Positions 26,234-48,993 of a DNA stretch of 64,000 nt are shown piece after piece. The position numbers were made by a program, and so were the translations under genes. The notes under the pieces are model-generated. The model was not told where the DNA came from. It saw only the letters and a program-made list of their open reading frames with translations, and did not search any database. How positions within the stretch are numbered: the stretch's first letter is position 1; every line of letters begins with the position of its first letter. Origin of the DNA: Amoebidium appalachense. Lineage: Eukaryota > Ichthyosporea. The stretch lies in NCBI GenBank assembly GCA_963693365.1, contig CAVNZM010000005.1:4960001-5024000 (forward strand), written 5' to 3'.

Positions 26234-26249
26234 GCTAACACGTACTGAC
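26234..26249. repeat. Terminal fragment of the foldback family
   Basis: GCTAACACGTACTGAC abuts the downstream end of the RecQ-like open frame. On the minus strand it supplies GTCAGTACG, a plausible splice donor. Confidence 0.55.
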
Positions 26250-26799
26250 CGCGCGCCGACTGCGCCCACCAGATCCCCTCGTAATCTTCGTTAAAAAACA
26301 TCTCGTGTGTTGCGACCACCACCGCGATCGTGCCATTTTCCAGTCCTTCTACGATCATTTTGTTTTGCTTCGGTTCACCCGTCCACAGTGCACATTCTAT
26401 TCCTTTTTGCTGCATGGCAAGCACCTGGTCTCGGCCAACCTTAAGATTCGAGGCTAAATAGACCACGTATGCGTTATTGTTCGCGTATTTGCGCTGTGCT
26501 AGAACTAAACCCTCGTAACCCATGTTCCTTCCTGAGCCAAGGGAAGATGTGAGAATAGTGTCTCTCCCATCCCAAACCCTATCCCACACAGACAACTGCA
26601 GCTTTCTAGCCTGCTGTTTAAGAGTGCACTCTATGTAGCTTCGTGCGGTAGAACGATCTGCATCTGTCCACAGAAACCTGGTATCGCCTGCCTGAACTGG
26701 TGTAAAAGGGAGCATGAGGCAGAACATCACCAGCCACAGCATCAACTGTGCGAGCCAGTGTAAAGGAGACCCACAACTCATCCTTGGTTCCTTACACAT
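26250..26799 (-). pseudogene. RecQ-like helicase N-terminal fragment, degenerate motif I
   Basis: An open minus-strand frame matches the order of RecQ/DEAD-like motifs. WDGRDTILTSSLGSGRNMGYEG corresponds to motif I, in which the usual GxGKS reads GSGRN. AYVVYLASNLKVGRDQV is motif Ia-like, and GIECALWTGEPKQNKM and AVVVATHEMFF are the following segments. The frame ends at a GTCAGT donor formed by a transposon terminus, and I found no continuing exons. The hydrophobic stretch near its start may be intronic, and acceptor-like sites lie at the downstream edge of that stretch. It sits between the two PPAN 5' blocks. It is probably a decayed gene or element fragment; a divergent functional exon is possible. 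Confidence 0.5.
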
Positions 26800-26979
26800 G
26801 CGTCTATATACAATTTACTATGTGATTTGCTATATATGTGCCTTCAATCCAGTAAGCCTAGAGCTGTTTATTGTGACATGTACTTCTCGAAAGCAGAACC
26901 GGGAGGAGCATAGGAGAAGAAGAAAAAAACTGGTGTCTTTCTGTTTACGTGTGCTTGTGGAGTCCGCAAGACGGCGTGC

Positions 26980-27250
26980 ATGCAAATAATTCAGCAAATT
27001 ATACTAAGTTTCGCGCCAAAACACATTCCTGGGGTAATGTGACGTCACTCACTGCAGTCGCCCTTCTGCCCGCGACAGTGATTTCTCAAAATCCTCAGGC
27101 CCTAAAAAATAGGCACTATTATAATATTTGAAAATAATATTATGTAGAGTTTTAGTATTAGGGTGGGCACATTATCCCATCAAACCAAAACCTCCTTTAG
27201 TTACAAACTGGCAGTAGAGTATGGTCTTGAGCCTAGCTTGCCCGTGAGAA
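26980..27250. other. Unassigned spacer before the PPAN promoter
   Basis: AT-rich sequence, including ATAATATTTGAAAATAATAT, with no recognisable coding signal. Confidence 0.4.
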
Positions 27251-27257
27251 ATATTGA

Positions 27258-27265
27258 TGACGTCA
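27258..27265. promoter_or_regulatory. CRE-like palindrome TGACGTCA (PPAN proximal copy)
   Basis: A perfect TGACGTCA about 255 bases upstream of the PPAN start, conserved with the duplicate at 24812. TTACGTCATCAAAGG follows at 27303. Conservation between diverged duplicates suggests a functional site; the factor is inferred. Confidence 0.5.
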
Positions 27266-27478
27266 TCAGATGCGTTCTCAACCAATTAATTGGAAATAAA
27301 TTTTACGTCATCAAAGGTATACATGTTGTAGACTATGTGCTTGGTTGATCATGTACACGTGCGTGTGTGGAAAGCGAAGAGGCTCAGTTTTTTGCACAAG
27401 TTATTAGAAGTAATAGTGCTATTCTAGTCTGTGGATTAATTTCGTGCTCCGTTTCTTTGTGCCTTCAGAGAGCAGACA

Positions 27479-27517
27479 CTTATATAGGCGCGTGACCGGG
27501 AGTCATTGAACTTAAAG
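27479..27517 (+). promoter_or_regulatory. PPAN core promoter (TATA box and 5' UTR)
   Basis: CTTATATAGGCGCGTG lies about 30-38 bases upstream of the start codon and is preserved in the duplicate at about 25556. The position suggests a very short 5' UTR or a TATA box very close to the start; the transcription start is not visible. Confidence 0.5.
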
Positions 27518-27707
27518 ATGGTGAAGCAAAAGAGGGTGAGTGGGCATACATGGCACGAACAAAGCTAACAAGAGCAGTTCAAGAGCAGTTACATGACGGA
27601 CATTCGTGCTGGAAAAAGACACACACACACACACAGACACATACACACATACACACACGCACACACACGCACACACACACACACACACACGCACGGCGCG
27701 ACACATA

Positions 27708-27763
<56 letters not shown>

Positions 27764-28112
27764 CACGCATGCACACACACACAAACACACACACACACAC
27801 ACACACACACATACTCACACACGCACAGCCACTCACTCACTCATTCACTCACTCACGCACACACGCATGCACACACTCACCGCACTCACATGCACCCGGG
27901 CTTGTGCGCACATGCATAGCCGGAATCGACGGCGAGCACACATGCACACCCACGTGCACAAAGACACAGGCATACCCTCACAAACGCACACACACACAAA
28001 CAAGTACAGGCACGTTCATTCACATACAGGTACACACACGCGCGCAGCACACACACGCGCGTGCACACACACACACATGCACACACAAAAATACATACAC
28101 ACGCACACACAT

Positions 28113-28158
<46 letters not shown>

Positions 28159-28995
28159 CGGCAAAGGGCTCATAGGCACGTACACGTAGAGCCACGTACA
28201 TTCAAAACACCTGCCCGCCTGTATCCCATGTATTACGTCCATTTTACTTAGAAAGCACACAAAACAGCAATCTTTTCGCTTTTTCTTGTTCCTCACCTTT
28301 CTCTCTTTTTTTGAAACCTCCCAATTCCCCCCCCCCCCCCCCCCTCCCCCTCCCCCCCCCCCCCCCCCCCCCACACACACACGCTGCCACCACTTGCATA
28401 TTTTTTCTAGGCACCCCCTTTTATCTTAATCTTCGCAACTTCAGCCCTTGTGGTGTGGATGGCCCCATCGTCTGCCCCCCCCTGTCCCCCTCCCCCCTCC
28501 CCTTCCCCCGGCAGGTGTCCCAATTGAGTGCTTGGATGTCACCCCTAGGGTCATTTTTTCGTTTGTGTCTGTGCACCTGTGCTGTCCACAGCACACTCAT
28601 TCTTACCATCTCCAACACACCAGACTTTCAAAGTTTGTCTACTGTTTTGGAGCAAATCCTCCCATCTACCACCCTCCCCTCCCCGCCTCCTCCCCCCCCC
28701 CCCCCCCCCCCCCCCCCCTTCTCCCTCCCTCCCCAAAAGAAATAAAGAAGAAATAAAGAAAACTCGTGCCCTCCCACCCTCTAACACGCCATACTCGGAG
28801 GTATACTAACACCCTTTTCCATTGACAGAAGAAGCAACGTACCCACGTTGAGGGGGATGACAGTGGAGTGCCCAAGTCGTTTGTGATGCACACGGGGGAG
28901 GTGGGGCATGCCCTGGAGGGGTTGATACGTGACATTAGGTCGGTTATGGAACCGTATACGGCGTCAAAACTAAAGGTACGTCCATGTGCGCGTGT

Positions 28996-29045
<50 letters not shown>

Positions 29046-29306
29046 GTGTGTGTGGACTGTGCACGGCACGTACGTACAGGTGTACACAGGAGCTCATAAC
29101 AGGTGCACGTGTATGGACTCGTGCTTGTATACCCACGGCGATACACGCACAAGAGTTTGCGCTAGGGCACACACACACGTACACAGCGACATCAAACATA
29201 CACACACACACACAATGCCTCACTCCTCTCGCGTGGCCTCGCTTGGCCCGTGCCCACATCCTTGTGCATTTGCACCCACCGAGATCTGCACACACATGCC
29301 TCACAT

Positions 29307-29383
<77 letters not shown>

Positions 29384-29597
29384 GGGTGACCACGAAGGCT
29401 ACATTGGCCTTCACAAGAACATGAACACTACTTTAACGTAAATCCATACCATTTACACCGCTCTGGTCATATTTTCATAATTGTATTATAGGTTCGACGG
29501 CAAAACGTGCTAAAGGATTTCGTGAATGTGGCCGGGCCGTTGGGAATTTCCCACTTTTTGATCTTCAGTCAGGGCAAGATGGGTGCCAACCTGGTAC

Positions 29598-29659
<62 letters not shown>

Positions 29660-29814
29660 CGCCATCCGCCGGCTCGCCTTTTCCGGTTTTTGAACGTTTT
29701 TTGTGTTTTGTCTCTTGATGTTTCCTCCTTTTTAACTCCGACAATGTAGTGCATTCATCACCCTCTCTACCGCCTCGCCCCCCTCCGCCAACCCCACCCC
29801 CCACCCCCCATGGC

Positions 29815-29867
<53 letters not shown>

Positions 29868-30226
29868 CACCCCCCCCCCCCCCCCCGGGGAGGGGGGCCA
29901 CCACCACCACTAGCTGACCCTTTTGGCAGTGGCAGAGAGAGGGGGGGGGGGGGGGGAGGGGGAGGGGACTGTTTGGGGGGGGGGGGGGGGGGGGGGGGGG
30001 GCTGGGATGTGGGTGTAGGAAGATGGAAGGAAGAGATGGTGGTGCATGTAGGTGTTTTGTTTTTTATTGCCTATGGTTGCGTCCTTTCCTACATAGCCGT
30101 CTTGAAAGAGGGTAGGTGTGTTGTGAGTGGGTAAGTTATATATGGGCCCGTGCAGTTTTATTCCGTAACAACCGGCCCCCCTTTTTTTTTGCTGGGGTTG
30201 CCTTCCTGCTTTATTTGGCTTTTACT

Positions 30227-30267
<41 letters not shown>

Positions 30268-30404
30268 GCAGAGGCTGGCAAGATTGCCCCGTGGCCCCAC
30301 CATCACCTTCAGAGTGTCAGAGGTATGTATGTGTTGGGGTTGGGAGGGTTTGGAGTTGGGAGGGGAGAAGGGGGGGGTGGGGGGGGGGGAGGCAGGTACA
30401 GTAG

Positions 30405-30442
<38 letters not shown>

Positions 30443-31458
30443 TGTTAGGGGGGGGGGGGGGGGGGGGGGGGGGCGGGCGAGGAGGAGGGTATTCTAAGGA
30501 ATATGTTGGGTAAGGGTCAAACCAGAAATGCAGTGACGGAAATAGACCGTATTGAATCGAAGAACGTACAATAAAAAGTCTACCCCCTCTCATTTTGATA
30601 GTGAGAGGGGGAGGGGGAGGGGGGGGGGGGAGGTTGAAGACCGAGGGTTTGTGGTTATGGTTGGGGCAGGAAGGGGGGGGGGGGGGGAGGAGGGGGAGAG
30701 GGGAGGGAATGGAGAGAGGTGGGGGAGGGGGGGGGGGGGGGGGGGATCGGTAAGAGTTTCAAAGGGAAGAAGTCTTTGCGTTTTATCTGCTGACCGACGA
30801 AGGAGAGGGTGGGGGAGGGAGGGGTGGTTGATAACGGATCCCACTGACACGACCGTTTTCTTGTGAGTGCACATGTCATGACACTTACCTTTTCTCTCTG
30901 TGTGTGGTTGGTGGCAGTATTCCCTCAAGGCAGATGTGTTGGCACTGCAGAGGAGACCGCACTCACCAAGCACAGAGTACAAGTACCCGGCACTGGTGCG
31001 TGTGGCTGTGTGTGTGGGTGTGAGCGGGGTAAAGGGTTCCGGGTGGAGGGGGGGTGGGGGGGGAGGGTGTGTGTATGTGGGGCACGAGGGGAGGGGGGGG
31101 GGGGGGATTTGGGGAATATTTGTGTGTGTGCGGGTGGGGGGCGGAGGGTCGGGGTGTGTGTGTGGGGGGGGGGGGGGAGGTATGTGTGTGTGGGATGGGG
31201 GGGGGAGGGGGGTAGAGTGGTTTGGTGGGTGAGGGCGTGTGTGAACGTGTGTGTGTGGGTGTGGGTGGATGGGTGTGGTGGGTCGGTGAGGAGGGGGGGG
31301 GGGGGGGGGGGAAGGATGAGGGGGGGTTGGTGTGGGCGTGGGTGTATTTGTGAGCCGTGTGTGTGTGTGTGATTCGTGTGTGCATGTTTGTGGGTGTGCT
31401 CTCATCCTCGTCTCATTTTTCCTGATACACATACATGTACAAGCACACAGGAAGAGGG

Positions 31459-31495
<37 letters not shown>

Positions 31496-31632
31496 AGGAA
31501 TGGGTGAACAGACACACAGGCAGCCATTCAGGCAAGCAGGTAGACCGACAGGCAAACACATTCGAATCCTTTTCCCCGTCGAAAAGGGCAGTCAGGCGGG
31601 CTGTTATGCATCGGCGACCCCTGCGGCGGCGG

Positions 31633-31665
<33 letters not shown>

Positions 31666-31908
31666 CTGCCTCCGAGGAAAACGCAGGGGGGAGAAAGGGG
31701 GGGGGGGGGGGGTTGTCGTTTTGACTGCACCTTGTGTGCTGACGTCTTTTTTCTCTTTTTTCCTTTTCTTTTTTTTTTTCCCAGCTTGTGCTCAACAACT
31801 TTCCGAAGGAGTCGTTCCACATGAAGCTGATAGTCACCATGTTCCAGAACATGTTCCCATCCATCAACGTGGAGAAGGTGGGTGTGCGTGTGTGTGCGTG
31901 CGTGCTTA

Positions 31909-31945
<37 letters not shown>

Positions 31946-32670
31946 GGGGGGGGGGGGGGGGGGGGGGGGGGAGGAGAGGGAGGGAGGGTTGTGAAATCAG
32001 TAATTGTTAATTAGAAATAGTATTATCACTCTTTTCTGCTTTCTTTGGAGGAGGGGGGCGGGCAGATTGGGGCAAGGGTGGGTGTGAGTGGGTGGTTCCG
32101 TGTTTCTAGTGTGTGTGTGGGTATGTTTGGTTTTCAGAGAAGAGTGGTACAGGCAAATACTGTGACCACGGTTTAGTGCGAATGAGTTCTTAGGTGTGCG
32201 GGTACGTGTGTTTGCTGGTCTGTGATTGTGTCTGTGTGTGTGTGCGTGCCTGCGTGCGTGTGTGTGTGTGTGTGTCCCTATGTCTGTCTGTGTGTGAGTA
32301 TGTTTGTGTGTGTGTGTCTTCATGTACGCGTGTGCATTTTTCTGTTGTGTGCGTAAAACGGAATCGGGAGCACAGTCGACGGGAAAAGTAGAGGAGGGGG
32401 GGGGGGGGGGGGGGTTATAGCAGATTCGGGTTGATTCTTGCAAACACACACACACACAAAAGAATGAATAAAATGAAAAGAAAAAGAAAAGGGCACTCTG
32501 TAATGTGTTGTTTTTGTAAGAGTACGAATTGCACATTCGCAAAAACAAGGATGGGTTCTGCTTATTATGCATACTCTTTATGTGTAGTTTGCACTCTGCT
32601 TGTTTAATTGTCGGTGCAATTTTCCTTAATTTTAATGTATTCTTCGTACTCTGTGACACTGACTTCCCCC

Positions 32671-32705
<35 letters not shown>

Positions 32706-32867
32706 TTTTTTCAGGTGAACCTGAACCAAGTGCGCCGCTGTGTGCTCGTCAACTATGACAAGGAGAAAAACGTCTTTGAGTTCCGCCACTATCTGATCAA
32801 TGTGCGCGCGGCAGGGGTGTCACGGTATGTGAGCTGGCACACACACACACACACACACACACAGGGA

Positions 32868-32900
<33 letters not shown>

Positions 32901-33029
32901 TGCATGCATGCATGTGTGCATACATGCACACTGAAAGCAGAGATAAAAGCACAATACTGTGTTGCATTGGACACACGAGTACATACAGACACACATGCAC
33001 CTCCTTTCTCTTCTCTTCTCTCTCATGCC

Positions 33030-33067
<38 letters not shown>

Positions 33068-33116
33068 GACGTGCGTGCACATGCACAGAGGACACACAGG
33101 TGTGCACACACACAAC

Positions 33117-33180
<64 letters not shown>

Positions 33181-33198
33181 CACAGAGGACACACAGGT

Positions 33199-33241
<43 letters not shown>

Positions 33242-33401
33242 CCATGCTCTTCCAGGCCCTGCACAATATCCTTTGCATTCTAACCCCCCCCCCCCCCCCC
33301 TTCTCTCTCCAGGAGTGTAAAGAAGATCATTCAGGCGCGCATTCCAAACCTCAGCAACCTGGACGACATTGCTGACTATGTCATGAGGTTCGGTGTCCCT
33401 C

Positions 33402-33447
<46 letters not shown>

Positions 33448-33975
33448 ACCCACCCACCCTTCTTGTGTTTGCTGTGTGTTGTTGTTTATAATGGTCTTTA
33501 AACTACACGAAATAACGGGTGAACTACCCATGTTTAAATGACGCAATGGAGCGGTGTCTGAGTTTGTTTTTGCCCTGGGGTAGGTGGGTGGAGATTTGGG
33601 GAGTGTGGATGGCGTGGGCCCCCTGTTGTTGCACATTACGGTTTTTTTGTTTTTTATTTTAGATTTTTATTTTTTTGTGTGTGCGCTTGTGTGTGCATGT
33701 CTCTGTGTGTTTGGGGGGGGGGGCTGCATACCGGTATCCGTTGTGATTTGTGGTGGGTACTCTGGTAGACATGCCCCCTCCCCCCCGGCCTCCTCCTCCT
33801 CCTCCCTCTGCTTCTCCTCGTCATTAAGTTTATTCAATCTCTACCCAATCCTCCCCCCCCCCCTCCCCCGGGGCCGCCCCTGTGATGCTCATACCCTTGT
33901 GTGTGCCATGCAAATTTTGCACTTTTTTGTCCCTCGTGAATGCGTACTCCATGCCTTGAATCACATCTCCCCCTC

Positions 33976-34009
<34 letters not shown>

Positions 34010-34253
34010 TTCCACCCACGCACGCACCCACCCACCCACCTCTCCATCCACGCACTGACACTAATGTATGCCTACAGCCAGGGTGCAGGGCTGTCAGACA
34101 GCGAGGCAGAGGACCCGGAGGATGCAAAGGTGGTGCTGCCGCAGAAGGTGCACGGGGTGGGCAACACAAAGAGCCAGGTGTGGGTGTGTTGTACGTGTGT
34201 GTGGATGGGTGTGTGTACATGCGTGCGTATAGTTTGGGGGGGGCCCCGTGTGT

Positions 34254-34289
<36 letters not shown>

Positions 34290-34987
34290 GCGCATGTGTG
34301 TGTGTGTGTGTGCGTGTATGTGAGTGGGTGGATGAGGGTGCACCTATGTGGTTGTGTGGGTGTGGGTGTGTGGGGGTGTTTTTTGGGGGAGGGAAGGGGG
34401 GGGGAGGGGGGATAGGTGTGTGTGGGTGGTAAGTGTGTGTGTGTGTGTGCATACACGCACTGCGTGTGTGTTAGTGTGTATTTTGGGGGGGGGGGGGGGG
34501 GGGGGGGGGGGAGGGGGGCAGGGAAATGAGGAGGTGGGTGGGTTTGGAAGGGGGGGGGGGGGAGGGGGGGGGGGGGGGGCGCGCAATACCAGTATTGTGA
34601 TCTGCTTTTGCTGCTTGTGTTGTGTAGATTGAGCGTACTCTTCTGCTTGTGTATATGGTCTCTTTGTGACACTCTTGTGCACGTGTGCATGGAGCAAATA
34701 TGTGTACACAGACATATAGACACTTGCGGGGGGTAAGCAGGCATTTCTGCAGTTTGAACTGAAGGGGGGATACATATGGGGCACATGTTGGCATGTTTCA
34801 CAAGGTTGCCTTCTCTCATAGTGTGCATGCTAATTAAACATACTTCCCACCCACACGCACACACGTGCACACCCGCAGCAATCCGCCATCAAGCTTCAGG
34901 AGCAAGGGCCCCGCATGACCCTCACGCTGATCAAAATCGAGGAGGGCTTCTGCACCGGCAACGTATTGCACCACGAATTTGGTAGCC

Positions 34988-35052
<65 letters not shown>

Positions 35053-35297
35053 TTTGGCCCTTCGTTCCCGTGACATAACCGGCTGAGCAAGCGCAGCGGC
35101 TACATTTCCACTTGCAATCTCTTTCCATAACGGTGTACGCATGCTATATCACATACCAGTCCCCTCCCCAACGGGACTCCGTGGCGCAACGGTAGCGCGT
35201 CTGACTCCAGATCAGAAGGTTGCGTGTTCAAATCACGTCGGGGTCATTTCCTTTTTTTTGTTGTTGTCGTTGTTTTATTTTTTGTTTTTTATTTTTT

Positions 35298-35334
<37 letters not shown>

Positions 35335-35427
35335 TTTTTATATATTTATGTTTTTTTTATAGGCCTTCCCCTTTCTTATCCCCCCCCCCCCCCCCCCGGC
35401 CTTTTTTTTTCCCGCGGCGCGGCAGAT

Positions 35428-35480
<53 letters not shown>

Positions 35481-35983
35481 GGCTGCTGGCTTTCCTGTTT
35501 GCCTTTTGCCTTGCATCTGTGTTCTGCATGTGCTTTTGTTCCTTGCATCTTGTATTGTTTGTGGCTTTTCCTTTTGTCCCAAAATAACGTGTAGCCAACC
35601 CGTATTCCTATTGACACACACCATCTAACGTATCAATGACCCACAGTGCAAAAGACGCCAGAGGAAGTCGAGGCACTTCGCAAATTCAAGGAACAGCAAC
35701 AGAGAGAAAAGACGGAGAGGAAAAAGAAACAGGAGGAGAACGTGAAGAAGAAGCAGAAACAGAAGGAAGAGCACAAGAAGAGGTGTGCCCCTGGGCAGGC
35801 TGGAGGTGGGTGTGTTGGCGTATGTGTGGGTGTGTGTGGGTGTGTGGGTGTGTGTGGGGGGGGGGGGGGGGGGGGGGGGGAGGGTATGTGTCTGTGTGTG
35901 TGTGGGGGGGGGGGGGGGGGGGAGGGGTATGTGTGGGGGGGAGGGGGGTATGTGCCTGTTTGTGTGTGGCCGGGGAGGGGGCG

Positions 35984-36020
<37 letters not shown>

Positions 36021-37406
36021 GGGGGGACGTCTACGTGTATGTGTGTGGAATGCATGTATTGTGGCTGTGAGTGTGTGGTGTGCGGGCGCGGGTGTGCGGG
36101 CATGGGCTATGCACTTTGATCTATCAAAGCATGTGTGACTCTACTCGTACGTTTGCTTCTACTTGTGTACAATTGTGTGCGTGTATGTGATGTATGTGTG
36201 TTCATTTATGTGTGTGCGTGTATGTGATGTATGTGTGTTCATTTATGTGTGTGCGTGTATGTGATGTATGTGTGTTCATTTATGTGTGTGCGTGTATGTG
36301 ATGTATGTGTGTTCATTTATGTGTGTGTGTGTATGTGATCTATGTGTGGTCATTTATGTGTGTGCGTGTATGTGATCTATGTGTGGTCATTTATGTGTGT
36401 GCGTGTATGTGATGTGTGTGTGTTCATTTATGTGTGTGCGTGTATGTGATGTATGTGTGTTCATTTATGTGTGTGCGTGTATGTGATGTATGTGTGTTCA
36501 TTTATGTGTGTGCGTGTTTTGTGTGTGTCGTTATCAGAACCAGATCATACATACACACATCCGTGTACACCAACCCTAACTGACCCAAATTATTTTTTTT
36601 TTCCAACGCAGATGGGGAGGATGGAGGTGTGAGCAGTGGGAGTGAGGACAGTGATGGCTACGTGTCTGCCGACGATCAGCCGAAATTCAGCGATGATGAT
36701 GATGCAGAGTACTACCGGCAGGAGGTTGGGGAGAACCCGGACCCAGGTATCATAATTTCCTAAATCTAAATTCGGCTGCACATCGTGATATTCCTAGATG
36801 CAAATAAATTCGAGTGCACCTTGTGAGTGAGGATTTCGAAGACAGGTCCTGTGTGGAGGGGGTGAGGGGGAAGGGGGGGGGGGGGGGGGGGAGGGGGGGA
36901 GGGTTGTCTCGGTGGCTTCACGTGCTTGTGTGTGTGTGTGTTGTCCGCTCTGTGTCGATCTGTCGTTTTTTGTTTTTTTTGCTTGGTATATATCTCTCGA
37001 TTCTCCGAGCGAGAGAGAGAGAGGGTGGCGCCCGGGAATGGGGTGGGTGGGGGAGGGGGGAGGAAGGGAGGGGGGGGGGGGGGGGGGGGATGATGTTCAA
37101 TTCTTCGCTTTTTTTCTTTTGCCCTTATTTTTTCGTGTGTGTGTGTGTGTGTGTGTGTGTTGTTGGGGGGGGGGGGGGGGGGGGGGACACATTATTTGAG
37201 ACCATGTTGGGGAGGGAGGGGGGGGAACACCCGACAAGTGGCACATTGCTTTCTTTTATTTCATTTTCTTTTCCAGCAAGAGCATAATCTGCTTACACCT
37301 CCTTCCTCAATTTTTTTTTACCTTCACAAAACATACACTCACCCACACGCACATACGCATGTACATCCACTTGCTCATATGCATGCTCGCACGTTCATGT
37401 ACACAA

Positions 37407-37462
<56 letters not shown>

Positions 37463-37677
37463 CCTATGCATGCACACACGTATGCCCACGTGCACACCCA
37501 CGTGCACACGTACACGTACACACAGATCTCTTTGATGCCAACCGTACGGGCAAGAAGAAGAGCTCAGGCACGGACCGGCCGAAGATTCCATCCCGGTACA
37601 AGGCCAAGGCCAAGGGGGAGAGTGGGGCCAAGAAGGGCCAAAAGAGACAGGCAGACGGCCACGGAGATGGGTTAGTA

Positions 37678-37720
<43 letters not shown>

Positions 37721-38334
37721 ACACACACACAAACACAAAAGGGAGAAATTAAAAAGGGGGGGGGGGGGGGGAGAAATCACGTGTAGACACACCAACACTA
37801 AATATCCCCCCTCCCTTCCCCCTCCCCTCCCCCCCCCCCTCTCCACAAAAAGAACTTAAAAGGGGGGGGGGGGGGGGGGGGATGTACCACTGCGAATCCT
37901 CCCCAGCACTTCGTTCTTTGTTCCTCTCTTTTTCATGATCCCTCGACTCTGACCCTGCCGGTCCACATCACCCGTTTCGTCAGGCGGGTGAAGAAAACTC
38001 TGAAGTGTGCGCACGTGTGGCTGTGGGTTCTCCACGAGGTGGGCCCTGGATTTTTGTTTTTTCTTTCAAGCCATTTACAACGATTTTCTTTTCATGAATA
38101 GTTTTATGAAGGAATTACACGACAAATTTAGACACACCAGCATTTCGGAGATTGACGATCCCCTTTTTTTCGATCTGCAGGCCGGCAGCAAAGAAATTCA
38201 AGAAAGACCAAGGTGGAGCAAAGGGGGGTCTCAAGGGCTCGAAGAAATTTGGGGCAGGGAAAGGGTCAGCAAAGGCGTCCCCTGGGGGAAAACCCAAGGT
38301 TAGTGGGTTTATACGCAAGAGAAAAGGAAAGTGA
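27518..38334 (+). CDS. PPAN: PPAN/SSF1 Brix-domain ribosome biogenesis protein
   Basis: Nucleolar factor required for 27S pre-rRNA processing and 60S assembly. Fourteen exons: 27518-27535, 28829-28975, 29492-29593, 30272-30322, 30918-30995, 31785-31877, 32715-32824, 33313-33387, 34078-34177, 34879-34981, 35647-35805, 36612-36746, 37526-37670 and 38181-38334. All phases agree and give about 489 residues (human PPAN is about 470). Landmarks: [93 protein letters not shown] and [31 protein letters not shown] closes the Brix domain. A Lys/Glu coiled-coil stretch, an acidic [10 protein letters not shown] region and a Lys/Gly-rich basic tail ([13 protein letters not shown]) follow. The first exon encodes only MVKQKR, and its block is duplicated upstream. 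Confidence 0.94.
27619..28157. repeat. Long (CA)n-rich region
   Basis: PPAN intron 1; interrupted CA repeats with CACG variants. Confidence 0.95.
32546..32665 (+). repeat. Dispersed poly-C-bounded repeat, partial copy
   Basis: AAGGATGGGTTCTGCTTATT ATGCATACTC and onward, then poly-C; PPAN intron 6. Confidence 0.75.
33505..33640 (+). repeat. Dispersed poly-C-bounded repeat, left part
   Basis: ACGGGTGAACTACCCATGTT, then GTGTCTGAGTTTG, resembling the left half of the 15222 copy; PPAN intron 8. Confidence 0.6.
35175..35246 (+). tRNA. tRNA-Trp (CCA)
   Basis: A 72-base intronless tRNA inside PPAN intron 10, same strand. The acceptor stem GACTCCG pairs with CGGGGTC (one G-T pair). The D arm is GCGC/GCGC, the anticodon stem TCTGA/TCAGA with loop CTCCAGA (anticodon CCA), and the T arm GCGTG/CACGT with loop TTCAAAT. 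Internal A box TGGCGCAACGG and B box GTTCAAATC are present. It closely resembles animal nuclear tRNA-Trp. Confidence 0.97.
35252..35259 (+). terminator. RNA polymerase III T-run terminator of the tRNA
   Basis: A run of eight T starts six bases after the tRNA. Further very long T tracts follow. Confidence 0.75.
36174..36525. repeat. 37-base minisatellite, about 9-10 copies
   Basis: Head-to-tail repeats in PPAN intron 11, marked by TGTGTGTTCATTTATG recurring every 37 bases (36201, 36238, 36275 and so on), with minor variants in the middle copies. There are no spacers, so it is not a CRISPR array. Confidence 0.95.
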
Positions 38335-41375
<3,041 letters not shown>

Positions 41376-41462
41376 CCCTCTTAGTCACAAGTGGTGCAAG
41401 AACTTTCAACATTAACCTAACAGAGAACTCACGGTGGCTCTGCATACCGGTGCTGTGTCTCG
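41376..41462 (-). pseudogene. Degenerate duplicate of the GATase exon 7 end
   Basis: It resembles 41611-41700, the C-terminal end of the glutamine amidotransferase exon. The frame reads SHREFSVRLMLKVLAPLVTKRGEF then stop, whereas the true exon has SHPEFSVGLMLKVLAPLV. The Pro of the HPE motif is replaced by Arg. It could be an alternative last exon or a relic; the offset is about 236 bases downstream in transcript direction. Confidence 0.6.
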
Positions 41463-41615
41463 ACCCCCCCCCCCCCCCCCCCCTTCCCCCCCCCCTCCCT
41501 GCGCAACCCGCAAAAAATTAAAAATAAAAAAGAATTATAATAAAGTAAATTTCAAAATAAAAATAAAAAACCTTAAGAAAAGAAGAAGAAGGAAAAAAAC
41601 CAAAAAACAGATTAC

Positions 41616-48724
<7,109 letters not shown>

Positions 48725-48993
48725 GGCTGTGGATGCTCTACAGTTCTTGTGTACATACCTATTTCTCAAAGGTTTTGTTTGTCGTGACTGACGACTGCTG
48801 AGCTCGAGACTGCTGGGCCGGCGGTCGCCCCTGAAGCCTTTGGCCGTGACGTCAGGGCAAGCAGGCATTCCCGAGGTTACCTTCCAAAAATGGCTTATCA
48901 ACGATCAAGTAGACAAATAAGGTTTGGCCACTAGAGTTTTCAACTCGGCTTTTTATAATTATTGGCTCCCGAGTGTGGATTAACTTGAGCTAA

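Noticed and set aside
34879-35300. PPAN intron sequence around the tRNA as an alternative coding exon
   Set aside because: The segment folds as a standard tRNA and exon 10 ends cleanly at 34981 in phase with exon 11.
36174-36525. Regular 37-base repeats reminiscent of a CRISPR array
   Set aside because: Repeats are directly adjacent with no unique spacers, in a eukaryotic intron; it is a minisatellite.
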